This document shows, in pieces, positions 46,301-54,599 of a stretch of DNA of 64,000 bases. Origin of the DNA: Symsagittifera roscoffensis (taxonomy: Eukaryota > Xenacoelomorpha > Acoela > Convolutidae). A program made the translations under genes and the position numbers. Position 1 is the first letter of the stretch; each line of letters begins with the position of its first letter. Under the pieces are notes generated by a model. It saw nothing but the letters and a program-made list of their open reading frames with translations, was not told the DNA's origin and made no database searches. The DNA is taken from NCBI RefSeq assembly GCF_963678635.1, contig NC_087063.1, forward strand, positions 18,211,814 to 18,275,813, given 5' to 3'.

Positions 46301-47125
46301 TGGGGTCACTCTAAAGAAACCCTCCTCCTAACTTTTAAAGCTTTAATTCGCCCCATACTTGATTATGCAGCCCCCGCATGGTCCCACGCATCAAGTAACA
46401 CCTCCATAAATTGCCTACAGGTTGCCCAAAACCAATCCCTTCGCGTTGTTACTGGATCAAATCTAATGAGTTCCACTGCCCACCTGCACAGTGAATCTGA
46501 AATCCTAACGGTCAATGACCACCATACCCTTCTGTCATCTCAATTTTTCATCTCTACCTATCGTTCCCACCATCCCATTAATTTTATACATTCACATCCC
46601 CCTCCTCCCCGTCTACTTCGCCCCTCAATTATAAGCTGCTTCAAAGAAGACACCCAGAAAATTTTAACCGACTTTTCAGTCTACGCAAACCACCCTCTAG
46701 TTCTGGAAGACCGAGACGAAGTCTCCACTTTTATTTTTAACTACTACAAACCAATTTTAAAAGACAACCATACCTCCCTTGTAACCAAGTTCCTAGCCGA
46801 AACCCCTCCGTCTAAAGTTATTTGTATCCCTCCCCTAAAGATTGACCCCTCTGAAAAATCTCTCCCACGTCCCACGCGCTGTAAGCTCTCCCAACTCCGG
46901 TCTGGCTACAGCCGGCTCCTTAACACTTACCTATCCCGCCTCGACAGCTCCATCTCCCACCTTTGCCCAACCTGTTCCCTTGCCCCCCACACAACATGTC
47001 ACCTTTTCAACTGCTCCCAAAACCCCTCCCCACTCACCCCAGCAGACCTGTGGCTTCGGCCGGTAGAGTTTGCTAAGTTCCTTGACCTGGAGACAGAAGA
47101 GCCCAACCCGACCCGCGTGGGCTAA
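43372..47125 (+). pseudogene. Non-LTR retrotransposon polyprotein (2A-like, PHD, endonuclease, RT), one in-frame TGA
   Basis: The frame is shared by 43355-44173 and 44264-47125; a single TGA (44171-44173) breaks it, plausibly a CGA-to-TGA change. Domains: a Leu-rich segment ending in SGINPNPGP (43547-43576); a C4HC3 PHD-like finger (about 43588-43725: CSPC, CHIC, H, C, CPTC); an Asn/Ser-rich linker; an apurinic-type endonuclease (LQLNCNGI near 44015, QETK near 44100, then GDANAH and SDHLPILLE near 44640); an RT with the ALGPDGL block (near 45315), LDLSKAFD, GVPQGSVLSP and YADD (near 45963). The C-terminal part has LCPTC-x9-H-x3-HLFNC. There is no in-frame ATG at the N terminus, so the start is unclear. 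It would nick target DNA and prime cDNA synthesis from it. Confidence 0.9.
43526..43576 (+). other. 2A-like ribosome-skipping motif
   Basis: A Leu-rich stretch followed by RSGINPNPGP. 2A-like sequences (ending NPG|P) near the N terminus of non-LTR polyproteins are established in several animal groups. Here the residue before N is P rather than the usual x-E-x pattern (INPNPGP), so activity is uncertain. Confidence 0.65.
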
Positions 47126-47153
47126 CAACAACAACAACAACAACATGCCTAAG

Positions 47154-48108
47154 TTCTAGCCTCTGGTTACGATCCTCTGATCATACCCCGGACAAAACAA
47201 TTGAAAAAACGTGACTATTTTTTCACGTTTTCTATTATGGTGGTGGGAACTTTCGGTAATTCTGGCACAGCAATCCTTGTTACGAGAAGTTTCTTTGTTG
47301 TGGGTTACAAACCAAAAAATTTTTCCTTTACCATGGCCAAACTATCCTTAAAAACAGAGGCTAGGTAACGGAGTGTCTCGATAAAAGATAATTCTAGGCA
47401 AACATGCCAAGCAAAACATTTGAATTTTCAATTAGCAAAGAAAAAATTACAAAGCGGAAACAAAGCCGATAATCTTTGAGCTCACTCCAGTTGAGCCGAA
47501 AAAAAAGATTTTATAAAAAAAAACTTTAAAAGTTTTCAAGTTCGCCTAATACTGCAAAGAAGAACAGTTGCAACTACCATGAAACCTGTTTACAGCACAA
47601 GACAAATCCGTGATTTGGCACCTAAGCTGACATAACTTGAGAACACAAACGAAATCAGACAATTCAATTTTTACCGAATTTTGTTTATTTCAAATATAAT
47701 GAAAAAAAAACAAGGTCTTGCTGATATACTGCAAAAAAACAAGTTGTTAAGGTTCAATAATCAAGCAACTTCAATTTCTTGTGAGAAAAGTTGTTTACGG
47801 GGAAAAATCTAATTCCTGATTAATAGACACTTGCTCTCGCAAGTGTAATAAAAAACGCATATACCAGCGCCTTGCACTTGAAAAATGCCAACAAAACTTG
47901 AATTGAGAGCAAAGTCGATTTAAAACGTATCCAACAGAACGATATATCTCGTTGGCAAATATATTAAGAAAAGAAAATACAAACTGGGAAGATGAATTTT
48001 CACATTCTTACTGAAAAGAGCGATAAAAGTTCAATTAACAATTTATTTGTACATTTTATGCTGCATGATCTAAGTACATTTTAAAAAATGAGATTGAAGC
48101 ATTGAAAG
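47154..48108. repeat. Dispersed array family, fourth member (47385-47880), plus flanks
   Basis: The left block (attctaggcaaacatgcca, 47394 on), one to two array units (aaagccgataatctttgag near 47463; ggcacctaagctgacataac near 47618) and the right block (ctaattcctgattaatagac, then cttgctctcgc near 47810) follow the same order as 30050-31790 but with a much shorter array. The rest has no recognised feature. Confidence 0.5.
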
Positions 48109-48681
48109 TCAAATAAAGATCACATTGTACGTAACAATGGCAATGCTTAGTAAGATATAAACAATCAAAAGAATATAAAAGAAAAATTTAGATAGAATTG
48201 AAGGGTAGTTTGTGATGGCTTTGTTAAAGTTGCTGTCAATTTTCAGCAGTCTAAAGAAACCACGACAACCATAGTTTCCAATGACACCTGAGCAATTAAG
48301 GCAAGCATGTTGAGCAACATAAGAATGGAAGTATTTGTAGCTGAAGTAAAGAAGTACGCCAAACAAACAACAGTTGACTGCTATACTCTTAATAAACGTA
48401 GTTACGAGTGAATAGAAAGTTTTGATTTTCAGATCACCTGTATTGCGAAAATAGGAAAAGATGAAAAAGGAATAGCCCGAGGATAAAATCCAGGCAATTA
48501 GAATAAAAAATAGCAAAACGGACAACCATTTCCTCGGTTTCCGTTTATAGTTAATGAAAGTCTGTATGAGATAATGACAGAATGGACAGACTAAGGTGTA
48601 GGATTTTCCAATGAGAGAAGTATATACAGTGACACAGTTTCTAGGATCTCTATCGGGATCTCGCAGAATCTCATTTTCCAT
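48109..48681 (-). CDS. Multi-pass membrane protein with two CxxC pairs, LITAF-like in pattern
   Basis: An uninterrupted 190-aa minus-strand frame from ATG 48681 to TGA 48109-48111, with AATAAA about 60 bp downstream (48043-48048). Features: CPFC at 32-35, two hydrophobic segments (about 53-78 and 93-115), HACLNC with CxxC at 127-130, then a third hydrophobic segment (about 167-188) to the C terminus. The pairing of CPxC and HxCxxC around hydrophobic sequence recalls the LITAF domain of late-endosomal proteins, but the gap is about 90 residues with two membrane spans, unlike LITAF. No intron is seen. It could be a new membrane zinc-binding family, a retrogene, or part of a mobile element. I do not recognise it. 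Confidence 0.6.
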   Translation of the reverse strand: MENEILRDPDRDPRNCVTVYTSLIGKSYTLVCPFCHYLIQTFINYKRKPRKWLSVLLFFILIAWILSSGYSFFIFSYFRNTGDLKIKTFYSLVTTFIKSIAVNCCLFGVLLYFSYKYFHSYVAQHACLNCSGVIGNYGCRGFFRLLKIDSNFNKAITNYPSILSKFFFYILLIVYILLSIAIVTYNVIFI

Positions 48682-49917
48682 CTAAAACTTAACAGTAACA
48701 AAACTAAGACCATGCCAATATGCTATTCAGCTGCTATAATTAGTAGCAAAAAGTTCGGACAGACACAATTAATTAAAATGAGCAATCAGTGCTTTTCGAC
48801 GCTTTTTTGCATGCAAAATCTGAAGCCGAACAACCTTGAATTTTTTGTCAGACCAAATTCAAAATGAGAGATTGTCGGTTATCCGATTATTATGCTAGCC
48901 TAATTTTTAAATACTGCGATGAACATCCAGATTTTACTATAGAACAGTTAGCAAAGTTAGTTAAAAAACGAAACACAGAAAAAAAACAGATTAGGCCGCA
49001 CCAAAAAAAAACAAACGGCAGTGAAGATGATCAAATCATTTAAAATTTGGAAACTAATCGCAGAAAAACGATAGCCCTGAGCAGTAATTTTCCTGTTTCA
49101 AGGTTTACTATTCGACGCTTCGGATGCAATTGCCCACCGTGGTTATAAATTTCGAGCAAAACTCTGCTTTATGAACTTTCGACGTTATGTTTATTTCAGT
49201 TTTAATTTCCGTTGATGTCTAGACAGTTGCTTTTTTAAATTAAGTCTGTCTGTCCGAACTTTTTGCAACTCTCTATATATGCGGACATATACTTTTTTCA
49301 ACAGATAATGCAAGAACCTTTGATTCCTTCACGATGAACTTTCCTTTACACTTACCTTATTTATAAATCTCCAAGGTACCTTTACACAAAAATTCAGCAA
49401 TTTTTTAAATACACCAAGGGAAAATGATCAGAGCTACCCTCTATGGATTGATTTATCAATATTGGGTTTGAAAGACTTACTAACGATGTCATCCGGGACT
49501 GAAAATGCCAGATTTCTTCATCTGCACTAAGTTTTGTATCAATACAAACTCGTGGCAGTCAACACAAACTAAGTAGGGTGGCTGAATTTTTTCATTATTG
49601 AGATGTTTCTTGAACTTTCTTTTTCTTTATAACAGATGGGGCATTGTAATTGAGGTATGCGATGTTTTTTTGAAAAAATTTACGTAAAATGATTTGGGAA
49701 CTATAAAGGAGAGACGAAAATACATAAAAATGTTTCTGGAATGGTTTTCCTATCATTCTGATACAAATTGTAGCTTATTACAAAACCTGACCGAAATTGG
49801 GCCTAGAAGTAATTCAAGTTTTTCTTCGCCATTTCATGTTTGGTATTTGGAGAGCAGGGTTGGGAATTTCAAATTGCGGAATGTCTAATAACAAAACTTC
49901 AAAAACCATAAAAAACT
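48682..49917. other. No gene recognised
   Basis: Only short ORFs; no repeat or RNA signal that I can support. Confidence 0.4.
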
Positions 49918-50216
49918 TCTTCGCAACTATGTGCATCGTCAGGATTTTTACAATAAACTACTCTAAATGACGATAAAACATCAATTTACAAATGTTATTT
50001 ACAATAAATCACATACAATTTGGTTCTAAACCATCATGATAAAAAATTAGCCAATCACAGTTGACCTCTAAATTACTATTAAGATTAAAATACTTTTAAC
50101 CTCTAAAATTAATTAAACATTTTAAAATTAATTTGTCTGGAAGTTTCTGAGTCATAATTTCGATTTAGACATGTACGTTTTGAATAAAAAACCAAAAATA
50201 TTTTGGGACTAACAAC
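49918..50216 (-). repeat. Solo, truncated Penelope-like terminal repeat
   Basis: It matches the left arm 50593-50873 in the same orientation and the right arm 54043-54330 in reverse. It extends past the arm into ccaaaaatattttgggact, which also flanks the coding end of the full element (reverse of 54027-54049). It is therefore the 3' tail of another copy lying on the minus strand, cut off inside the hammerhead motif at about 49918. Confidence 0.75.
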
Positions 50217-50260
50217 TTTCCTTGGTTCAGCAAGATAACAACTTTCCTTGGTTCAGCAAG
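50211..50260. repeat. 24-bp tandem duplication
   Basis: The block aacaactttccttggttcag followed by caag occurs twice in a row, separated by one or two bases. Confidence 0.8.
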
Positions 50261-50558
50261 TTGTTATTAAGGGATAGGCCAGGAATTGCTGTAACAAGGC
50301 TCTCGTATTGCTTTTTTTCCCCTGTGTTAAGGGTGTTGATGCTGTGGAACAGGGAGCTAGCTGCTACAATATGAAACATTTCGGTAACTCAAATAAAAAT
50401 CGGCCATTTTTTACGTATCGATAAAAAAAAACACTATAAAAATTCTCATTACATTGATGAAAATCATTAAAAATTTTTATACTGGCCCTTTAATGGGAAA
50501 ACAGTTGGAATTTCAAGCTCTTCGCTTTTTGGTTTATCACGAATTTACAAGTAAAATT

Positions 50559-50873
50559 GAAGAAATTTTTGCTAAAAAGTAAATTTCAAACGTTTTCGCA
50601 ACTATGTGCATCGTCAGGATTTTTACAATAAACTACTCTAAATGACGATAAAACATCAATTTACAAATGTTATTTACAATAAATCACATACAATTTGGTT
50701 CTAAACCATCATGATAAAAAATTAGCCAATCACAGTTGACCTCTAAATTACTATTAAGATTAAAATACTTTTAACCTCTAAAATTAATTAAACATTTTAA
50801 AATTAATTTGTCTGGAAGTTTCTGAGTCATAATTTCGATTTAGACATGTACGTTTTGAATAAAAAACCAAAAA
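50559..50873 (-). repeat. PLE-A left terminal repeat (inverted arm)
   Basis: Reverse complement of 54043-54357, with equal length by my count. It contains the hammerhead-like motif on the minus strand at 50579-50626. Confidence 0.9.
50579..50626 (-). ncRNA. Hammerhead ribozyme-like motif in the PLE-A left arm (antisense to the ORF)
   Basis: Same sequence as 54290-54337 on the opposite strand: CTGACGA core, short stem II, GAAA, stem III AACGTT, and stem I strands GTAAA/TTTAC. Being antisense to the coding strand here, it would cut minus-strand transcripts. Confidence 0.6.
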
Positions 50874-51348
50874 AACCACTTCGTCTTCAAAAGTGGTTGT
50901 GTGGCACGACGTTGTGAACAACACCATTAGCAGCCACAGAACAAACAACTATCGCCCAGCTGGTGTCGAGGAACTGACAAACTATTTGAAGACGAAGAAG
51001 CAGCAGATATTGGCGATCGTTTATTGCAGAAGGGAAGGAACGCCCGACTTGTTTAGTCAGCTTCTCGGCACAGGGGTGCTCATTATTCCAGCTACAAAAC
51101 GACTACTCTCCAAGAGCAAGCAAAACAACCCGGAGCAGCTCAAGGAATATTTGAAGCTGCACCAGAGTGCTGATTTGGAGCTGAAATCTCTGCGATTGGT
51201 AGTGGCACACAAAGAAAGGCTGTCAGAGCTGATTGGCAATATCAGGGGCAAACAACAGAGACCATCACAGACAAGGAGGAAGGCGAAAGCAAGACGTGAG
51301 CAGAAGCTGAGGGCAGAGGAAGTGTCTGCGCTTCAAAGACATGGGTGA
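50863..51348 (+). CDS. PLE-A partial ORF1, unknown function
   Basis: The open frame starts in the terminal repeat (after TAA 50860-50862) and has no ATG, so the native N terminus is missing. The body (about 155 aa) begins VVVWHDVVNNTISSHRTNNY, continues with a strand-helix pattern including LAIVYCRREGTPDLF and GVLIIPATKRLL, and ends in a basic tail (RRKAKARREQKLRAEE). It stops at TGA 51346-51348, 63 bases before the ATG of the RT ORF, which is in another frame. I do not recognise the fold; an alpha/beta domain with a nucleic-acid-binding tail is my inference. It could also be host sequence captured by the element. Confidence 0.5.
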   Translation, partial: KTKKTTSSSKVVVWHDVVNNTISSHRTNNYRPAGVEELTNYLKTKKQQILAIVYCRREGTPDLFSQLLGTGVLIIPATKRLLSKSKQNNPEQLKEYLKLHQSADLELKSLRLVVAHKERLSELIGNIRGKQQRPSQTRRKAKARREQKLRAEEVSALQRHG

Positions 51349-51410
51349 GAAGAGTGTGATTTGTTTTGCTTTGTGCCTTGTGAGTTTCATTACTCGTGGC
51401 CTGCAAAACA

Positions 51411-54032
51411 ATGACCACAGTACTTTTGCCTGCTGTTTGGCTCAGACAAATTTTGAAAAGGAAACTAACTTGGAAAATTGTGTTAGACTATTTAAAATTC
51501 TTTAAAAAAGTTCAAGTATCTGTACATAGACTGAAGTTTCTGAGAAAATGTCTGAAAAACGATCTAATACCGGACTTTTTGAAGTTTAGGGTCCCCGAGA
51601 ACGGGGTTTTTTCGGACCAAGCTGTGCATAATTTTCAATTGAAACTACTAAGGACTGAAACTTCTAGGGCAAATGAGGATAGGAAAAGGTACGAGGAGAT
51701 GCTAAGGAAAGCAAGATCACTGGTGCAAAAAGAAATTGACAAACAGTGGTGGGCATCCATTTTCCGATTCGTGAGGCGGCAAGTTGAGGCAAGCTTAAAG
51801 ACAACATCAGAAAACCATAGAAAAAAGTTAGAAAAACTGTCCGAGAGACAAGATAAACCTCTTGGGGGGAGAAATGAGCGATCAGTTAGGGTACTTGATA
51901 ATATTGAACTGCCTGAATGGGTATATGAAGTGCTATCAATGGGCCCCAAGCATCCAATTAGAGACAAATTTAACGAAACACATTTTTTGGCGGATATCGA
52001 CATTTTCCTCTCACAATTGAAAAATCAAAAAACATCTGGTGAAACGTTATGTGAAATAGAAGCCGCGGCAAAGGCATATGCAAAAAACGTACGGCAAACC
52101 CCAAGAGACAAAGCCGTTGAAAAAACGAGGAAATATCTCAAAGATAATGGGTTGCTGGCTGTGCCTTTTGAGAAGGGGGTTGGTTTTTGCATAATGAGGA
52201 AACAAACATATGAATCAAAGCTGGAATCCTTGTTGCAATCTGCTCAGTTTGTGAAAAAAGATGCAACCACTGATGAGGTGATACTGAAAATTGAGAAAGA
52301 ACTTAACAAAGAGTTACTAGCCATGAACAAAAGAGACGAGATAAGTGATCAGTTATATTCTAAGATACGATCAACAGGGGGGCAACCCGCCCGTTTGTAC
52401 GGTTTAGCTAAGGTACACAAGGATGAGACACCCCTACGACCTGTACTATCACTTCCCGGCAGCTCGTATGAGAATCTTAACAAAATGCTTGCGAAGTTTT
52501 TTGACAACATCGATGGAGCAAATATAGAAACCAATACTAAAGAGGCTAGAGAAAAAATAGAAAACATTGCTCTAGATCCGGATGAAACCATAATATCTCT
52601 TGATGTGAAAAGTTTGTACACCAACGTTCCCCTGAAGGAGGCAATTGAAATTGCTTTACAGAAGCTGTACAGCCAGGAGTCTCCTCCTGAAATTCAAAGA
52701 GCAACCATGAAAAGGCTTTTGAATATGGCGGTCAGCAAAGTATATTTCAAGTGTAATGATTCATGGTATGTACAAGTTGATGGTTTAGCAATGGGAGCGT
52801 CCCTCGCTGTAATTCTGGCAAACTTATGGCTGAAAGAATACGAATTTGCTCTACCACAACAAATACCGGTGGGAACGGGGGTACAGCAAATTAATGACAA
52901 AAACGGCTTGTGCCCATGTTGCAGCAGGAAAGTCACATATAGATCAAAGGGGGTTGAATGCGAGAGTTGCCGAAACTGGTATCATCTAAAATGCGGAAAA
53001 ATATCCGATGACGTATACGCATCAATAACCGAGATAGTCTGGTACTGTGAAAGCTGCTGCCGAGCTAAGAACAAGGAGAAGGATACTCCCCAGGTGAAAT
53101 TGTTCCTCAGGTATGTGGATGACATTGTTAGAACAGTCAGAGGGGAGCCGAGTTGTCTTCTCGATGCCGCCAATTCTATTCATCCAAATTTGCAGTTCAC
53201 TCTAGAGAAAACTAATTCGGAGGGGAATTTGCCGTTCCTGGATTTGAACATAAATATATCGCAGGATAGGCGTGTAACTTGCAGTTGGTATCAAAAACCA
53301 ACAGATACAGGGACTATACTGAACTATAGAAGCTGCGCCCCAACTCAGTATAAGCGTAGTGTTATCCAAGGCACTGTACACAGGGTTTTTAGGAGTACAT
53401 CTAGCTGGGAGCAATTTGATAAGGCTATGGAAACTAATAGGGCGCAATGGCTGACAAATCAGTACCCTGAAAATTGGTCCGCAAAGGTGGCTTCAGACGC
53501 CTTGTGCAAGATCATCGAGGGTAAAGGCAAGCCCCTGGATAGTGACAGGGGTTTGTCAGTTCAATCACCAAAGGATGAAAAGCCCCCAATGCTGATGGTG
53601 CAATATAGAGGTAACCAGAGCCAATATTTTGCTAACAGGTTACGAAAATTAACGAACGTTCAAGTGGTTTTCACCACAAGAAAACTACAATCATGTTTAC
53701 CATCACTGAAGTCAGCATTTTCTAATGACCTCAAGTCAAGAGTGGTTTATAAACTGTCATGTAGTGGATGCACTTCCACCTATGTCGGACAAACTGTTCG
53801 ACATTTGACCACTAGAATTGAGGAACATAGGAAAGCAGACTCACCGGTAGGCCTCCACCTTCAGCAATGCCAACTTGAGGGAAATAGCGCAGATCTTAGT
53901 TGGGAAATTATAGATAGGTCAAAGAACCAAACAAAATTGCTAACACTAGAGGCAATACATATCAGGAAAGAGAAACCGGGCTTGAACACGCGCGATGAGT
54001 TTAGGAGCAGGGAGTTAACACTGAAAATTTAG
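51411..54032 (+). CDS. Penelope-like RT with internal PHD finger and GIY-YIG endonuclease
   Basis: Intact 873-aa ORF; the first ATG is 51411 (the frame is open a little upstream through a GTG). Order: helical N-terminal region; RT fingers with QPARLYGLAKVHKDETPLRP (near residue 324); palm motif A ISLDVKSLYTNVP (near 394); motif B DGLAMGASLAVILANLW (near 458); then a C4HC3 PHD-like finger (residues about 500-550, DNA 52908-53060: CPCC, CESC, H, C, CESC); then motif C with YVDD (near 568); linker; C-terminal GIY-YIG nuclease (STYVGQTVRHLTTRIEEH near 785-805). PLE RTs are related to telomerase; the nuclease nicks the target. A zinc finger between motifs B and C is not part of the usual PLE layout as I know it. 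No stop or frameshift, so possibly active. Confidence 0.93.
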   Translation: MTTVLLPAVWLRQILKRKLTWKIVLDYLKFFKKVQVSVHRLKFLRKCLKNDLIPDFLKFRVPENGVFSDQAVHNFQLKLLRTETSRANEDRKRYEEMLRKARSLVQKEIDKQWWASIFRFVRRQVEASLKTTSENHRKKLEKLSERQDKPLGGRNERSVRVLDNIELPEWVYEVLSMGPKHPIRDKFNETHFLADIDIFLSQLKNQKTSGETLCEIEAAAKAYAKNVRQTPRDKAVEKTRKYLKDNGLLAVPFEKGVGFCIMRKQTYESKLESLLQSAQFVKKDATTDEVILKIEKELNKELLAMNKRDEISDQLYSKIRSTGGQPARLYGLAKVHKDETPLRPVLSLPGSSYENLNKMLAKFFDNIDGANIETNTKEAREKIENIALDPDETIISLDVKSLYTNVPLKEAIEIALQKLYSQESPPEIQRATMKRLLNMAVSKVYFKCNDSWYVQVDGLAMGASLAVILANLWLKEYEFALPQQIPVGTGVQQINDKNGLCPCCSRKVTYRSKGVECESCRNWYHLKCGKISDDVYASITEIVWYCESCCRAKNKEKDTPQVKLFLRYVDDIVRTVRGEPSCLLDAANSIHPNLQFTLEKTNSEGNLPFLDLNINISQDRRVTCSWYQKPTDTGTILNYRSCAPTQYKRSVIQGTVHRVFRSTSSWEQFDKAMETNRAQWLTNQYPENWSAKVASDALCKIIEGKGKPLDSDRGLSVQSPKDEKPPMLMVQYRGNQSQYFANRLRKLTNVQVVFTTRKLQSCLPSLKSAFSNDLKSRVVYKLSCSGCTSTYVGQTVRHLTTRIEEHRKADSPVGLHLQQCQLEGNSADLSWEIIDRSKNQTKLLTLEAIHIRKEKPGLNTRDEFRSRELTLKI

Positions 54033-54042
54033 TCCCAAAATA

Positions 54043-54357
54043 TTTTTGGTTTTTTATTCAAAACGTACATGTCTAAATCGAAATTATGACTCAGAAACTT
54101 CCAGACAAATTAATTTTAAAATGTTTAATTAATTTTAGAGGTTAAAAGTATTTTAATCTTAATAGTAATTTAGAGGTCAACTGTGATTGGCTAATTTTTT
54201 ATCATGATGGTTTAGAACCAAATTGTATGTGATTTATTGTAAATAACATTTGTAAATTGATGTTTTATCGTCATTTAGAGTAGTTTATTGTAAAAATCCT
54301 GACGATGCACATAGTTGCGAAAACGTTTGAAATTTACTTTTTAGCAAAAATTTCTTC
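54043..54357 (+). repeat. PLE-A right terminal repeat (inverted arm)
   Basis: Begins 10 bases after the RT stop codon. It contains the sense-strand hammerhead-like motif at 54290-54337 near its outer end. Confidence 0.9.
54290..54337 (+). ncRNA. Hammerhead ribozyme-like motif in the PLE-A right arm (sense)
   Basis: Type I layout: 5' stem I strand GTAAAAATC (54290-54298), core CTGACGA (54299-54305, fits CUGANGA), stem II GCA/TGC around a CATAGT loop, GAAA (54319-54322), stem III from the palindrome AACGTT, predicted cleavage after T54328, and the 3' stem I strand GAAATTTAC (54329-54337). Stem I pairs GTAAA/TTTAC and TC/GA around an A-A internal loop. Stem III is very short, so it may work as a dimer. 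Hammerheads in PLE terminal repeats are established. Confidence 0.65.
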
Positions 54358-54402
54358 TATAAAAAACTTCGTATCTCAAAAATTTCAGACTTAAGCAGTC
54401 AT

Positions 54403-54500
54403 ATCTTGTAAAAACCACATCAAGTTAAAACGTTTTCATTGCGAACTGCAACATCATCAGTAACTAAAAGACAAAAAACATATATACATATGTACACATG
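54403..54500 (-). repeat. PLE-B terminal repeat, 3' copy
   Basis: Matches 57203-57291 in the same orientation, ending in the aaacatatatacatatgtac block. Confidence 0.85.
54423..54465 (-). ncRNA. Hammerhead ribozyme-like motif, PLE-B 3' repeat
   Basis: Minus strand: stem I AGTTA, core CTGATGA, stem II TTGC/GCAA around AGTTC, extended by a G-T pair, GAAA, stem III palindrome AACGTT, then TAACT pairing back to AGTTA over 5 bp. This is the canonical core order of a minimal type I hammerhead. Confidence 0.7.
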
Positions 54501-54599
54501 ATATTAGCGTACAAGATTACCAAAGTGAGAAAAAACTAAAAAGCAACCAAACCAACTACTATTGATAGAATTAAGACAGAGAAATCTGTGACAATAAAA

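Larger units (their letters stand above)
43372..47141 (+). mobile_element. Near-intact non-LTR (LINE) retrotransposon with 12-bp target-site duplication
   Basis: The element ends in an (AAC)n tail right after its stop codon. The 12-bp sequence aacatgcctaag stands on both sides (43360-43371 and 47142-47153) and is best read as the target-site duplication, with slight ambiguity from the AAC tail. Length is about 3.77 kb. One ORF frame spans it, interrupted once by TGA. Layout: leader with 2A-like motif, PHD-like finger, endonuclease, RT, C-terminal Cys/His motif. This resembles CR1/L2/Jockey-group elements; exact clade not determined. Confidence 0.9.
50559..54357 (+). mobile_element. Penelope-like retroelement PLE-A with 315-bp inverted arms
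   Basis: Left arm 50559-50873 and right arm 54043-54357 are near-perfect reverse complements, both 315 bp. Between them are a partial ORF1 (50863-51348) and an intact RT/GIY-YIG ORF (51411-54032). Penelope-like elements are known to carry terminal repeats (pLTRs) in direct or inverted orientation. The left arm runs straight into ORF1 without a start codon, so the copy is 5'-truncated. No clear target duplication could be assigned. Confidence 0.9.
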
